From positions 1-64,000 of the forward strand of contig JAFQJH010000007.1 in assembly GCA_017415025.1 (NCBI GenBank): a DNA stretch of 64,000 bases, read 5' to 3'. Of the stretch, positions 15,456 to 24,113 are shown piece by piece. Below the pieces are notes generated by a model, which ran no database searches, had not been told where the DNA came from, and worked only from the letters and a program-made list of their open reading frames with translations. This stretch comes from Clostridia bacterium. Its GTDB lineage: Bacteria > Bacillota > Clostridia > Oscillospirales > Acutalibacteraceae. The position numbers were made by a program, and so were the translations under genes. How positions within the stretch are numbered: the first letter of the stretch is position 1; each line of letters starts with the position of its first letter.

Positions 15456-15767
15456 ATGGAAGAAAGAGATTTTGCGTTAAGACTTGCACAGCTTCGAGAG
15501 AACAAGGGTGTTTCCGCCCGAGATATGAGCTTGTCTATGGGACAAAATCCGGGATATATTAATAATATCGAATCGGGCAAATCGCTTCCTTCTTTACCGG
15601 GAGTATTCTATATCTGCGAATTTCTCGGTGTAACTCCGTCAGAGTTTTTTGACCTGGAATCAAAAAATCCGACTAAATTAGATTCGATTATCAAGGACCT
15701 GAAATGTCTTGATGACAAGCAGCTTGAAACAATTGCGTCCCTTGTCAAAGGCTTGGCGCGTAAGTAA
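15456..15767 (+). CDS. XRE-family HTH regulator
   Basis: A 103-residue protein with an N-terminal helix-turn-helix (residues ~10-65; SARDMSLSMGQNPGYINNIESG) and a short helical tail (CLDDKQLETIASLVKGL) that probably dimerises. Similar small regulators occur widely in Clostridia and often control their own region. GGTGACG lies a few bases before the ATG. It is divergent from the predicted small RNA, with a 14-bp palindrome over that RNA's -35 box; regulation of the RNA by this protein is therefore plausible but unproven. Confidence 0.85.
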   Translation: MEERDFALRLAQLRENKGVSARDMSLSMGQNPGYINNIESGKSLPSLPGVFYICEFLGVTPSEFFDLESKNPTKLDSIIKDLKCLDDKQLETIASLVKGLARK

Positions 15768-15781
15768 AACTATATTCAACC

Positions 15782-15807
15782 ACCGTCCGATTTTTCGGGC
15801 GGTTTTT
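15782..15807 (+). terminator. Intrinsic terminator after xre
   Basis: ACCGTCCG/CGGGCGGT stem (one G-U pair) with a T-rich loop and a TTTT tail. Confidence 0.8.
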
Positions 15808-15871
15808 ATATATCCGATTGAAAATATTTTTCCCGTATGGTATTATAAATTTAAAAAGGAGGCGGATTTTA

Positions 15872-17770
15872 ATGAAAAAGCTTTTATGTACATTACTTGC
15901 AACGCTGACGGCGGTTGCCTGTATGTCTGTTACGGCAAGTGCGGCTGACGGCTTCAACGTTGCTGACGCCGTTATCGTTGTTTCACAGAATGTGTCGCAG
16001 ACGGACAATTATGCCGCACAAAGACTTAAATACTATCTTGATGAAATCATCGGCGGCGATATCGCGGTTATTACCGACGACAACGAGGCTTCGGTTGAAA
16101 TCTGTGTCGGTGCAACTAACCGTTCGGATGCTGATTTTGGAGATAAGGCTGACGGCAGTTATGTCATAAAGTCGGCTCAGGATAAGGTTATAATCAATGG
16201 TGCAGGCAACAAGGGCACAATCAACGGTATTTACGCTTTCCTTGAAAAATACTGCGGATGCCATTGGTACGAGTCGGAAGTGATTGTTGTTCCCGAGAAC
16301 AGCGCGCTTACCGTTCCGACAAATATTGATATCGAATATTCTCCGTTTTTTGAATATACCGAGACAGACACGACAAGCTCACGCGATACAGAATTTTCGC
16401 TCGCTAACGGACTTACGGGCGGTGTTTACAGAAGCTTTACCGCCGAGCAGGGCTCGCACGTCGGATATGCCGGCCCGTTTGCACATTCATTGGTTACTTT
16501 TTATTGCAAGCCTGAAAAATATTTTGCCGAGCATCCCGAATATTACGCGTTGCGCGGAGGCGAAAGGGTGCCCGAACAGCTTTGTCTGACTAATGATGAG
16601 GTTAAGGACATCGTTACGGCAGAGGTTCTGGCTTTGCTTGCGGAAAATCACAACCCTGATGCGGATATGCAGATTGTTTCGCTCACACAGCACGATAACC
16701 GCTCATACTGTCAGTGCGACAGGTGCAAGGCGCTTGACAACGAAAACGGCTCACAGTCGGGCACGATGATTACTTTTGTCAATGAAATCGCGGGCAGAGT
16801 CAAGGCGCACGGCGGATACGACAATATTGTTTTTGATACATTTGCTTATCAGTATACGAGGAAGGCTCCTGCGGTTGTAAAGCCGCGCGAGGACGTTATC
16901 GTCCGTCTTTGCTCAATCGAATGTTGCTTCGGCCACACGCTCGACAATGAGAATTGCGAGCTGAACGTCGATTTTATGAACGACCTTAAGGAATGGGGAA
17001 AAATCTGCAACAGAATTTACATCTGGGACTATGTTAATAATTACAGAGATACTGCTTGTATCTTCCCGAATTTCGGTGTTATGCAGAGGAACGTTCAGAT
17101 TTTTGCAGAGAACAACGTAAAGGGGGTCTATGAAGAGGGCAACTATTACATCGCGGATTGCGATGCAGAGTTCGGTGAAATGCGAACGTATCTTCTTTCA
17201 AAGCTGATGCAGAATCCGTATCTTGATTACAGCGCAGAAATGGACGGCTACCTCAATGCGGTTTACGGTGACGGCGGAAAATATATCCGCGAGTTTATTG
17301 ATATTATGACCGAGCACGCAGTTACAGAGAAAAAGCACCTTTCAATTTATCAGGCGCCGACAGATACGCTTTACAAGATGAAGAAAAAGGATATTGAATA
17401 CTGCAACGAGCTCTGGGAAAAAGCAAAGGCGGCGGCAACGACTGACGAACAGCTTCAGCAGCTTCGCAGGTCGGAGCTTTCGTGGAGATATTGGAAGAAC
17501 GCAAACAAGCGCGGCGAGTTTTCAAGATGGCAGTTTGCTTATAAATATATGAATGAGGGCGAAAAGCTCCACCATGATTTAAAGGAAATGGGAATCAGAT
17601 TCCTTGGAGAGGGCGGAGTGCACGGAATTTCCGACTGCGAATTGCTCTATCTTTACAGACCTGTTACCAAGTGGACAACTCTTTATGAGGAATGGTTCTG
17701 GGATGTCCTCAATCCGCTTGCCGTAAAGCTTTACGAGGCGCTTGGATTTGTGTATAATTTGTTTAACTGA
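15872..17770 (+). CDS. Secreted DUF4838 protein (alpha-glucuronidase-like N-terminus)
   Basis: A 632-residue protein with a signal peptide (residues 1-25, ending TASAA). Residues ~30-150 resemble the N-terminal domain shared with GH67/GH20 enzymes (AAQRLKYYLDEIIGG, then GTINGIYAFLEKYCGCHWY). The following ~300 residues match the DUF4838 pattern: EHPEYYALRGGERVPEQLCLTN, and CQCDRCKALDNENG, whose cysteine pair is family-typical. DUF4838 proteins are taken as glycosidase-like barrels with unproven activity. The start at 15872 is fixed by AAAGGAGG nine bases upstream. It probably acts outside the cell on glycans. Confidence 0.82.
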   Translation: MKKLLCTLLATLTAVACMSVTASAADGFNVADAVIVVSQNVSQTDNYAAQRLKYYLDEIIGGDIAVITDDNEASVEICVGATNRSDADFGDKADGSYVIKSAQDKVIINGAGNKGTINGIYAFLEKYCGCHWYESEVIVVPENSALTVPTNIDIEYSPFFEYTETDTTSSRDTEFSLANGLTGGVYRSFTAEQGSHVGYAGPFAHSLVTFYCKPEKYFAEHPEYYALRGGERVPEQLCLTNDEVKDIVTAEVLALLAENHNPDADMQIVSLTQHDNRSYCQCDRCKALDNENGSQSGTMITFVNEIAGRVKAHGGYDNIVFDTFAYQYTRKAPAVVKPREDVIVRLCSIECCFGHTLDNENCELNVDFMNDLKEWGKICNRIYIWDYVNNYRDTACIFPNFGVMQRNVQIFAENNVKGVYEEGNYYIADCDAEFGEMRTYLLSKLMQNPYLDYSAEMDGYLNAVYGDGGKYIREFIDIMTEHAVTEKKHLSIYQAPTDTLYKMKKKDIEYCNELWEKAKAAATTDEQLQQLRRSELSWRYWKNANKRGEFSRWQFAYKYMNEGEKLHHDLKEMGIRFLGEGGVHGISDCELLYLYRPVTKWTTLYEEWFWDVLNPLAVKLYEALGFVYNLFN

Positions 17771-17788
17771 TTTTAACGGGGTGATATT

Positions 17789-18460
17789 GTGAACAGAAAA
17801 CTGTTCTTGCAGGCGATAGTCAAGTTTTTGCTTGGTGTTGTCCTTGTCGGTGCGTTGGTTTTCCTGCCTGCAGGCACGTGGAGCTTCTTCGGCGGTTGGC
17901 TGTTTATGGCAGTACTTTTTGTGCCGATGTTCCTTGCGGGAATTGTGATGATGTTCAAAAACCCCGAGCTGTTAAAAAAGCGTCTTAATGCTAAAGAAAA
18001 AGAGGATGAACAGAGCCTCGTTATCAAGCTCAGCGGACTTATGTTTCTTGCCGGCTTCATCGTTGCAGGGCTCGATTTCCGCTTCGGTTGGCTGCCCTTG
18101 CCGAAGGGTGTTTCAATCGGTGCGGCGGTTGTTTTCCTTGTTGCTTATGCGCTTTATGCCGAGGTACTGCGCGAAAATACTTACCTTTCGCGCACGATTG
18201 AGGTGCAGGAGGGTCAGAAGGTTATCGACAGCGGACTTTACGGTATCGTCAGACATCCGATGTATGCCGTTACCTTGCTTTTGTTCCTCGCAATGCCGCT
18301 TGTCCTCGGCTCGCTGATTTCGTTTGTCGTTTTCCTTGCATATCCGTTTATCATTGCAAAGCGGATTAAAAACGAGGAGGCTTTTCTCGAAAAAGAGCTT
18401 GACGGCTACGCGGAATACAAAAATAAAGTAAAATACAGGTTGATACCTTTTGTATGGTGA
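17789..18460 (+). CDS. Isoprenylcysteine carboxyl methyltransferase-like membrane protein
   Basis: A 223-residue membrane protein with about five spans. The C-terminal half has the ICMT/PEMT signature SGLYGIVRHPMYAVTLL and the closing EEAFLEKELDGYAEYKNKVKYRLIPF, which binds S-adenosylmethionine in relatives. In bacteria such proteins are thought to methylate lipids or small lipid-linked molecules; the substrate is unknown. The start is GTG with GGGGTGA upstream. It follows the DUF4838 gene by 18 bases and is followed closely by HD, TetM-like and HAD genes on the same strand, so it may share their transcript. Confidence 0.82.
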   Translation: MNRKLFLQAIVKFLLGVVLVGALVFLPAGTWSFFGGWLFMAVLFVPMFLAGIVMMFKNPELLKKRLNAKEKEDEQSLVIKLSGLMFLAGFIVAGLDFRFGWLPLPKGVSIGAAVVFLVAYALYAEVLRENTYLSRTIEVQEGQKVIDSGLYGIVRHPMYAVTLLLFLAMPLVLGSLISFVVFLAYPFIIAKRIKNEEAFLEKELDGYAEYKNKVKYRLIPFVW

Positions 18461-18464
18461 TTTT

Positions 18465-19085
18465 ATGCAGATAAATCCCGAACTGCAAAAATATTTGACA
18501 GAAAACATCCTCCCCGAATACGCGGAAAACGACAGCGGACACTCGGCGGAGCATATTGAATATGTAATCAGGCGAAGCCTTGATTTTGCACGGCAGTTTG
18601 AAAATGCGGATACCAATATGGTTTACGCAATCGCGGTTTATCACGATATCGCACACCATATCGACAAGAAAAATCACGAAAAGCTCTCTGCTCAAATCTT
18701 TTTTGAGGATGAGGAAATGAAGCGGTTTTTCACCGATGAACAGCGTGTTGTGATTAAAGAAGCGATTGAGGATCACCGCGCTTCACTTGACGGAGAGCCT
18801 CGGAGCGACTATGGAAAGATTATCTCGTCCGCCGACCGCTCAACGGATGCCGATGAATTTTTGCGCCGTACCCACGCCTATACCCTGAAACATTTTCCCG
18901 AGATTTCAGAGGCAGAAATCGTTGACCGCGCCTATAAGCATACGCTCGACAAGTACGGCAAGAAGGGATATGCAAAGCATTACGTTAAGGATGAAGAATA
19001 CGAGCGCTTCAGAGAATATATAAATCTTCTTGTGCAGGACAGGGAGATTTTTGAACGGAAATACAGGGAAGTAAACTGTTTTTAA
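18465..19085 (+). CDS. HD-domain phosphohydrolase family protein
   Basis: A 206-residue HD-superfamily protein with the metal ligands in order: histidine in SGHSAEHIEYV, the HD pair in VYHDIAHHID, histidine in EDHRAS and aspartate in ISSADRSTDADEF. This set is typical of uncharacterised hydrolases acting on nucleotides or other phosphates. The ATG at 18465 is chosen over a TTG 15 bases upstream; it lies just after the stop of the preceding gene (18460), with GGTGA immediately before. Likely co-transcribed with the TetM-like gene, which starts 17 bases after its stop. Confidence 0.82.
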   Translation: MQINPELQKYLTENILPEYAENDSGHSAEHIEYVIRRSLDFARQFENADTNMVYAIAVYHDIAHHIDKKNHEKLSAQIFFEDEEMKRFFTDEQRVVIKEAIEDHRASLDGEPRSDYGKIISSADRSTDADEFLRRTHAYTLKHFPEISEAEIVDRAYKHTLDKYGKKGYAKHYVKDEEYERFREYINLLVQDREIFERKYREVNCF

Positions 19086-19101
19086 AGTACGGTGAAATTT
19101 T

Positions 19102-21114
19102 ATGCCAACCTTCCACAACATCGGAATACTAGCTCACGTTGACTCGGGCAAGACGACTCTGACCGAGCAGCTTTTGTACCTGACGGGCGCAATCCGCAAT
19201 GCGGGAAGCGTTGATGCCGGTACGGCGGCAACTGACAGCCTTTCTGTTGAAAAGCAGAGGGGCATTTCCGTGCGCACAGCTACGGCTTCTGCCGAGTGGA
19301 AGGGCGTTACAATAAATATTATCGACACACCCGGTCATATTGACTTTGCAGGTGAGGTCGAGCGTGCAATTTCTGCGCTCGATTACGCCGTTGTCATTGT
19401 TTCCGCTGTCGAGGGCGTGCGCGCACATACGGAGAATATCCTGAAATTGCTCGACACGGCGAAGCTCCCGAGGATAGTTTTTATTAATAAAATCGACAGA
19501 ACGGGTGCGGATACAAGCAGTGTCATAAATGAACTGAAAAATATTACATCGCAGTCATATCTTGTGCTTTCACAGCTTGAAAACGAGGGTCAGGAAAATC
19601 TGACGGTGTATCTTGCCGACGAAGAGGCTTTCCGCCTTCGTGCAACGCAGGCTCTTGCGGATATTAACGACGAGGCGGCGGACGCTTTTCTTTGCGATGA
19701 GCTGTTGACTTACGAGAGGGCGACCGAGCTTGTGCGTGAAGAGATTTCGGCAAGCAGGCTGACTCCCGTTGTTTTCGGCAGTGCGAAATATGCAATCGGT
19801 ATTGAGGATTTTGCCGACACGTTGGTAAAGCTTATGCCCGATTCGGCGCGCAGGGCAACGGATGAGCTTTGCGGAATTATTTTTAAAATTGAGCACGATA
19901 AAAACCTCGGCAAGATTTCGCATATCCGTCTTTTCGGCGGCGAAATCGCAAACCGTGACGAGGTTGCGCTGTTCGCTCCCGAAGAAAAATCTGCCGTTAA
20001 GACGGATGCGGTGGAGGTTGAAGCGAAGCCTCCCGTCAAAGAAAAGGTTTCACAGATTAAAAAATTCTGCGGTGCGCGCAGTACGGATACGGGTATTTTA
20101 GTCGGCGGTGACGTTGCGGCGGTCTGCGGTCTGCCGTCGGCGAAAACGGGCAATTTTATCGGCTCGCTTGCCGTCAGTGATTCGGCAAGGCTTGTCAATC
20201 CTTTTTTGCGCGTCAAGGTGACACCGTCGGATTCAGATCCGCTTAAAATCCCTGCATTGGCGGCGGCACTCGGTGAGCTTTCGGACGAGGAGCCGTACAT
20301 TGATGCAAAATGGGAAAACGGACAAAAGGAAATCACAATCAGCACTACGGGCAAAATTCAGCTCGAGGTGCTTGCGAATATTTTAAAGGAACGCTACGAC
20401 CTTTCTGCGGATTTTTCGCCGCCGACGGTTATTTATAAAGAAACGCCTGCGGGTACGGGCTTTGCACGCGCAAGCTACACTATGCCGAAGCCGTGCTGGG
20501 CGGTGGTTGAGTTTTTGTTCGAGCCGATGCCTAGAGGCTACGGCGTTTCGTACCACGGCAGATTACCGTCCAACCAATGCTTTTATCGGTATCAGTCGCA
20601 CATCCGCACGTCGTTCAATTCCTGCCTTGAGCAGGGTCTTTACGGCTGGGAGGTCACGGACTTTAAATGCACGCTCGTCGGCGGTGAGCATCATACAATA
20701 CATACGCATCCGCTCGACTTTTTTGTGTGTACACCAATGGCTTTTATGAACGGACTTTCAGAAATCGGTTCAACAATTCTTGAGCCCTTGCTTAAAATCA
20801 GAGTTACCGCACCCGAGGAGCTTTCGGGTAAGATTTTTTCGGAAATCATCAAAATGGGCGGGGAATACGATACACCCGTGATTCGTTCGGGCATTGCAAC
20901 GCTTGAGGCAATCGTGCCCGTTGCAACGTCAATGAATTTTCCCGAGCGCCTCGCAACGCTTTCTTCGGGAAAGGCGGTGCTTTCACAGTCGTTTTACGGC
21001 TACCGTGAATGTCGCGACGGTGCGGAGCATATCAACCCGAGGCGCGGAGTAAATCCGCTCGACCGCTCAAAGTGGATACTCTGGGCAAGAGGAGCATTAG
21101 GAGAGATACTATGA
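19102..21114 (+). CDS. TetM-like translational GTPase (EF-G superfamily), role uncertain
   Basis: A 670-residue GTPase built like ribosomal-protection proteins and EF-G. G1 AHVDSGKTT is at residues 11-19, RGIS near 53, G3 DTPGH at 75-79 and NKID at 129-132. Domains II-V follow, with QGLYGWEVTD and LEPLLKIRVTAPEE as in TetM/TetO. The overall pattern is closer to Tet proteins than to housekeeping EF-G. The domain IV loop that in TetM ends in YSP reads GGEHHTIHTHP (residues ~527-538), so the tetracycline-displacing tip is different. It may therefore be a ribosome-associated factor or protect against another drug. Chromosomal context, no mobile element beside it. Its last bases overlap the next start (ATGA). 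Confidence 0.8.
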   Translation: MPTFHNIGILAHVDSGKTTLTEQLLYLTGAIRNAGSVDAGTAATDSLSVEKQRGISVRTATASAEWKGVTINIIDTPGHIDFAGEVERAISALDYAVVIVSAVEGVRAHTENILKLLDTAKLPRIVFINKIDRTGADTSSVINELKNITSQSYLVLSQLENEGQENLTVYLADEEAFRLRATQALADINDEAADAFLCDELLTYERATELVREEISASRLTPVVFGSAKYAIGIEDFADTLVKLMPDSARRATDELCGIIFKIEHDKNLGKISHIRLFGGEIANRDEVALFAPEEKSAVKTDAVEVEAKPPVKEKVSQIKKFCGARSTDTGILVGGDVAAVCGLPSAKTGNFIGSLAVSDSARLVNPFLRVKVTPSDSDPLKIPALAAALGELSDEEPYIDAKWENGQKEITISTTGKIQLEVLANILKERYDLSADFSPPTVIYKETPAGTGFARASYTMPKPCWAVVEFLFEPMPRGYGVSYHGRLPSNQCFYRYQSHIRTSFNSCLEQGLYGWEVTDFKCTLVGGEHHTIHTHPLDFFVCTPMAFMNGLSEIGSTILEPLLKIRVTAPEELSGKIFSEIIKMGGEYDTPVIRSGIATLEAIVPVATSMNFPERLATLSSGKAVLSQSFYGYRECRDGAEHINPRRGVNPLDRSKWILWARGALGEIL

Positions 21115-21857
21115 AAATTATCGGCAGTGATTACGACGGAACGCTCAATCACGGCGGAATAGATGAAAAAAAGAAAAACGCGATTGAAAAATGGCGCAGG
21201 GCGGGCAATCTTTTTGCACTCGTCAGCGGAAGAGGTCCGCGTGAGGTTATTGAGCTTTATAAAGAAAAGCAGTTCGGCTGTGATTACCTTATCGCGAACA
21301 ACGGCGCGGTTGTATTAAAGACGGACGGAACGTCTGTTTTTGAAGCTCATTGCGATTCTTCGCTTGCCGTTCCGCTCCTTGCGCATCTTTTCAGGCTCGG
21401 ATGCACCTGGGCGCACGTTCAGACGGCGTTTGAATGCCGTGTTTTTGCCGATGTGAAGGATTGTACCGAGCCGTGTCATTATACGCTCGATACTATGCCC
21501 GAAATCCCGTATTTTACACAGATTAACACCCAGCTTCCCACCTTTGAAGAGTCGGCGGGGGTTACGGCAAGTGTCCGTCAGACTTTCGGCAAGGAGCTTA
21601 ATCCCTTGCAGAACGGCGAATGTCTCGATATTATCCGCGTTGATATGAACAAGGCGAAAGGGCTTTACATACTGATGGATATTGTCGGTGCAAAATATGA
21701 GGATATCATAGCCGTCGGCGACAATATCAATGACCGCGATATGATTGCCGAATTCCGCTCCTATGCTATGGAAACGGGAGTTGATGAAATCAAAAACCTT
21801 GCCGATTTTATCGTCCCCGAGGTTACGGATTTAATAGAAAAAGAGTTGAAAGAATAA
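21111..21857 (+). CDS. Cof-type HAD-superfamily phosphatase
   Basis: A 248-residue HAD hydrolase of the Cof/YidA type. Motif I is DYDGTL at residues 7-12 (nucleophile Asp7, acid Asp9), motif II is the serine in LVSGRGPRE, motif III the lysine in MNKAKGLY, and motif IV GDNINDRDM. Family members dephosphorylate sugar phosphates, nucleotides or cofactors. A longer in-frame reading from 21009 exists but lies in the TetM-like gene; the ATG at 21111 overlaps that gene's TGA and has a nearby GGAGAG. It closes the operon. Confidence 0.87.
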   Translation: MKIIGSDYDGTLNHGGIDEKKKNAIEKWRRAGNLFALVSGRGPREVIELYKEKQFGCDYLIANNGAVVLKTDGTSVFEAHCDSSLAVPLLAHLFRLGCTWAHVQTAFECRVFADVKDCTEPCHYTLDTMPEIPYFTQINTQLPTFEESAGVTASVRQTFGKELNPLQNGECLDIIRVDMNKAKGLYILMDIVGAKYEDIIAVGDNINDRDMIAEFRSYAMETGVDEIKNLADFIVPEVTDLIEKELKE

Positions 21858-21861
21858 GAAA

Positions 21862-21889
21862 AACGCTGTTTCGTTTCTGAAACAGCGTT
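21862..21889. terminator. Bidirectional terminator
   Basis: Eleven-base-pair stem AACGCTGTTTC/GAAACAGCGTT with a 6-nt loop, A-rich and T-rich flanks; between convergent genes ending at 21857 and 21896. Confidence 0.85.
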
Positions 21890-21895
21890 AATTTT

Positions 21896-23959
21896 TTATA
21901 CGGCCTTGTAAAGCATAATAACTGCCTTCGGCGTTTCGTTGATTGTAATTGTATAACCGTCACTCATCAGCTTTTCGCCCGTAAGGATGATTTTTGCGTC
22001 GGGATTATCGTAGTCGGAAATCTCGTAGCTCTTATCGGGGTCGAGACCGTTAAGACGGAGCGTATATTTGTTATCTGTCACGTTTTCGCGCTTGTAGATA
22101 AGTGCCGTACCCTCGGCTGCATCCCTGTCAAACTGCATTGCAAGGTATCTTGAGGTGTCAAGACCGCCGTAGGTGAGGGGGTAATAGTTGCCGACCATAT
22201 ACGGACGGACGTCCTGATAGCCGAGTCTCTGCGAGCATGAGATGATGTTTGTTCTGTCGGCATATTCGCCCTCGATGTAAGCACAGGTGCCGTTATACGG
22301 AAGCCAGAAGGAAATGCCGTAGGTCTGCGCCTGAGTTGCCTCGAGAATATCGGGCTTCGATTTACCCTCGCCGTCCATACAGTTGTAGTCGGTTCTCCAG
22401 AGAGGTATACTTCTGCGGGACATTTCGATATCGAGTCTCTTTCCGCCCGAGCAGCAGTTGTCAATCAGCAGACCCTCGTTGTTTTCGGTCAGCGTGTCGA
22501 GCATACGGTAAAAATTAGTGACATAATGATTTTCCGTAAAGCCCTTTCTGCCCTTTTCCCAAAGCTTATCAGCCTCATCCCAGAAAGGACCGGGGGTGGG
22601 GATTGAGTCAATTCTCAGATAGTCTACACCGTTTTCTGTGATAGAACGCTGCATAATACCTGTGATATATTCGAGGCATTCCTCGTTTGCGAGGTTGACC
22701 TGATTGCGCGAGGTGTCATTTTCATTAAGAACAAGCCAGCCGTCATGCTTTATACATTCATTGTAAACCTCCGTATCCTTCGCACAGCGTTCGGGCTCGT
22801 GCCAGAGAAGCCAGCCGATGCCTTTTTCGTGTGCGGCATCAGAAACCTCCTTGAACGGGCGGTCAAATTTATTGGGGTCAACATACCAGCTGCCTACGCT
22901 GTCGCCCCAGTCGTTTTTAATCTCATACCAGCCTGCATCGACCCAGTAGTAGTCAACTATCTGAGCGAACCAATCGGGGATAGATTCAATATTGGCAACA
23001 AGGCTGTCGATTGTCGATTCGGGGAACTCTACGCCGACGCCCGATGTTGTAATCTGCTTTGTACCCTCGGGGTAAACACAGTCAATCGTAAAGTTACGGT
23101 ATGTGTTGAAGCCCTTGAGCGCGTTGTCGGTGTTATAGAAGGAAAGGCTGACGAGCGGAGAACGGATGCTTTCGTCGGGCTTGAGGCTTCCCTTGAGCTT
23201 TTCCTGCTTAACCTTGATTTTAACGCCTTCACCCTTCTGCTGAAGAGAGGTGAACCACTGTCCTGACCAGCCTGTTGCAAGAACAACACCACCGTTGTCA
23301 CCGATAAGATTGAAATACGGAAGGAAGGATTCTGTTCTGCCTCCGTTAGCGCTGAACTTCATCTGAGTAAGGCTGACGGGAGCAGTGAGAAGCTCGAAAT
23401 CATCGTTCGCAGGGTTACTGCCCTTACTGAAATAAACGTCGGTATTTTTACCTGTAGGGAGAGAACAGTCAGCGGCAAGAAAATCTGAAATTTTCGGCGA
23501 ATTTCTGTCGCCCGTGTTTTTGACAAACACCGTCCAGTCGCAGGTGGCGTGCTTTTCATAAATAGTAGCCTCAACAGTTACGACGAGGTCACTTTTTTTA
23601 TGTGTCAGAGTGATATAGGTTGTCTTTCCTCCGCGGTAAACGGCGCTCTCGGCACTTTCCTTGCCGATATCAAACGACCAGTCGTCGATACAGCTCTGCA
23701 AATCCTTTGTGCTGACGCTGAAGTTATATGCGGGAGTTACTGCTGTGAGGATGTTTTCCTCATACCAATCACGGCATGCGTCTCTTTCTGCGTCAGAAAC
23801 CTCGTATTTGTCAGCGTCCATGCTCCCGAAGGAGATATCTGCCGTCGCACCGAGTCCCATAGCGGCACGGTCAACAAGAAGCTTGAAATCGGAGTCCGAA
23901 ACAGCAAGGGCTGAAAATACAAGCAAAAAAGCCTGAACGAGTGAAATTATAGCCTTCAT
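21896..23959 (-). CDS. Secreted GH36-family alpha-galactosidase
   Basis: A 687-residue protein with an N-terminal signal-like segment. A beta-sandwich domain is followed by the GH36/GH-D barrel: YWVDAGWYE, then GIGWLLWHEPER, the nucleophile motif YLRIDSIP, and CCSGGKRLDIEMSRRS leading to the acid/base region WRTDYN. It should release alpha-linked galactose from oligosaccharides or galactomannan, probably at the cell surface. The start at 23959 has GGAGGG seven to eight bases upstream; the longer frame to 23989 would begin almost at the -10. It is divergent from the phosphoesterase-GH43 gene, with both promoters in the 154-bp gap. Confidence 0.88.
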   Translation of the reverse strand: MKAIISLVQAFLLVFSALAVSDSDFKLLVDRAAMGLGATADISFGSMDADKYEVSDAERDACRDWYEENILTAVTPAYNFSVSTKDLQSCIDDWSFDIGKESAESAVYRGGKTTYITLTHKKSDLVVTVEATIYEKHATCDWTVFVKNTGDRNSPKISDFLAADCSLPTGKNTDVYFSKGSNPANDDFELLTAPVSLTQMKFSANGGRTESFLPYFNLIGDNGGVVLATGWSGQWFTSLQQKGEGVKIKVKQEKLKGSLKPDESIRSPLVSLSFYNTDNALKGFNTYRNFTIDCVYPEGTKQITTSGVGVEFPESTIDSLVANIESIPDWFAQIVDYYWVDAGWYEIKNDWGDSVGSWYVDPNKFDRPFKEVSDAAHEKGIGWLLWHEPERCAKDTEVYNECIKHDGWLVLNENDTSRNQVNLANEECLEYITGIMQRSITENGVDYLRIDSIPTPGPFWDEADKLWEKGRKGFTENHYVTNFYRMLDTLTENNEGLLIDNCCSGGKRLDIEMSRRSIPLWRTDYNCMDGEGKSKPDILEATQAQTYGISFWLPYNGTCAYIEGEYADRTNIISCSQRLGYQDVRPYMVGNYYPLTYGGLDTSRYLAMQFDRDAAEGTALIYKRENVTDNKYTLRLNGLDPDKSYEISDYDNPDAKIILTGEKLMSDGYTITINETPKAVIMLYKAV

Positions 23960-23989
23960 TAGAAACCCTCCGTTAAAAGTACTTAACAA

Positions 23990-24018
23990 ATTATAGCAGA
24001 TGTAAGAATTTAAATCAA
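23990..24018 (-). promoter_or_regulatory. Promoter of the GH36 gene
   Basis: Minus strand TTGATT (24013-24018), 17 bp, TATAAT (23990-23995). Confidence 0.8.
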
Positions 24019-24054
24019 TACGGAATGAAATATATAAAAAACGACAAATTTTAG

Positions 24055-24083
24055 TTTACATCAATGTGAATTTTTGGTATAAT
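24055..24083 (+). promoter_or_regulatory. Promoter of the phosphoesterase-GH43 gene
   Basis: TTTACA (24055-24060), 17 bp, TATAAT (24078-24083), extended -10 TGG. Confidence 0.8.
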
Positions 24084-24113
24084 ACATAATTATAACTTTA
24101 ACAGGAGGAAATC

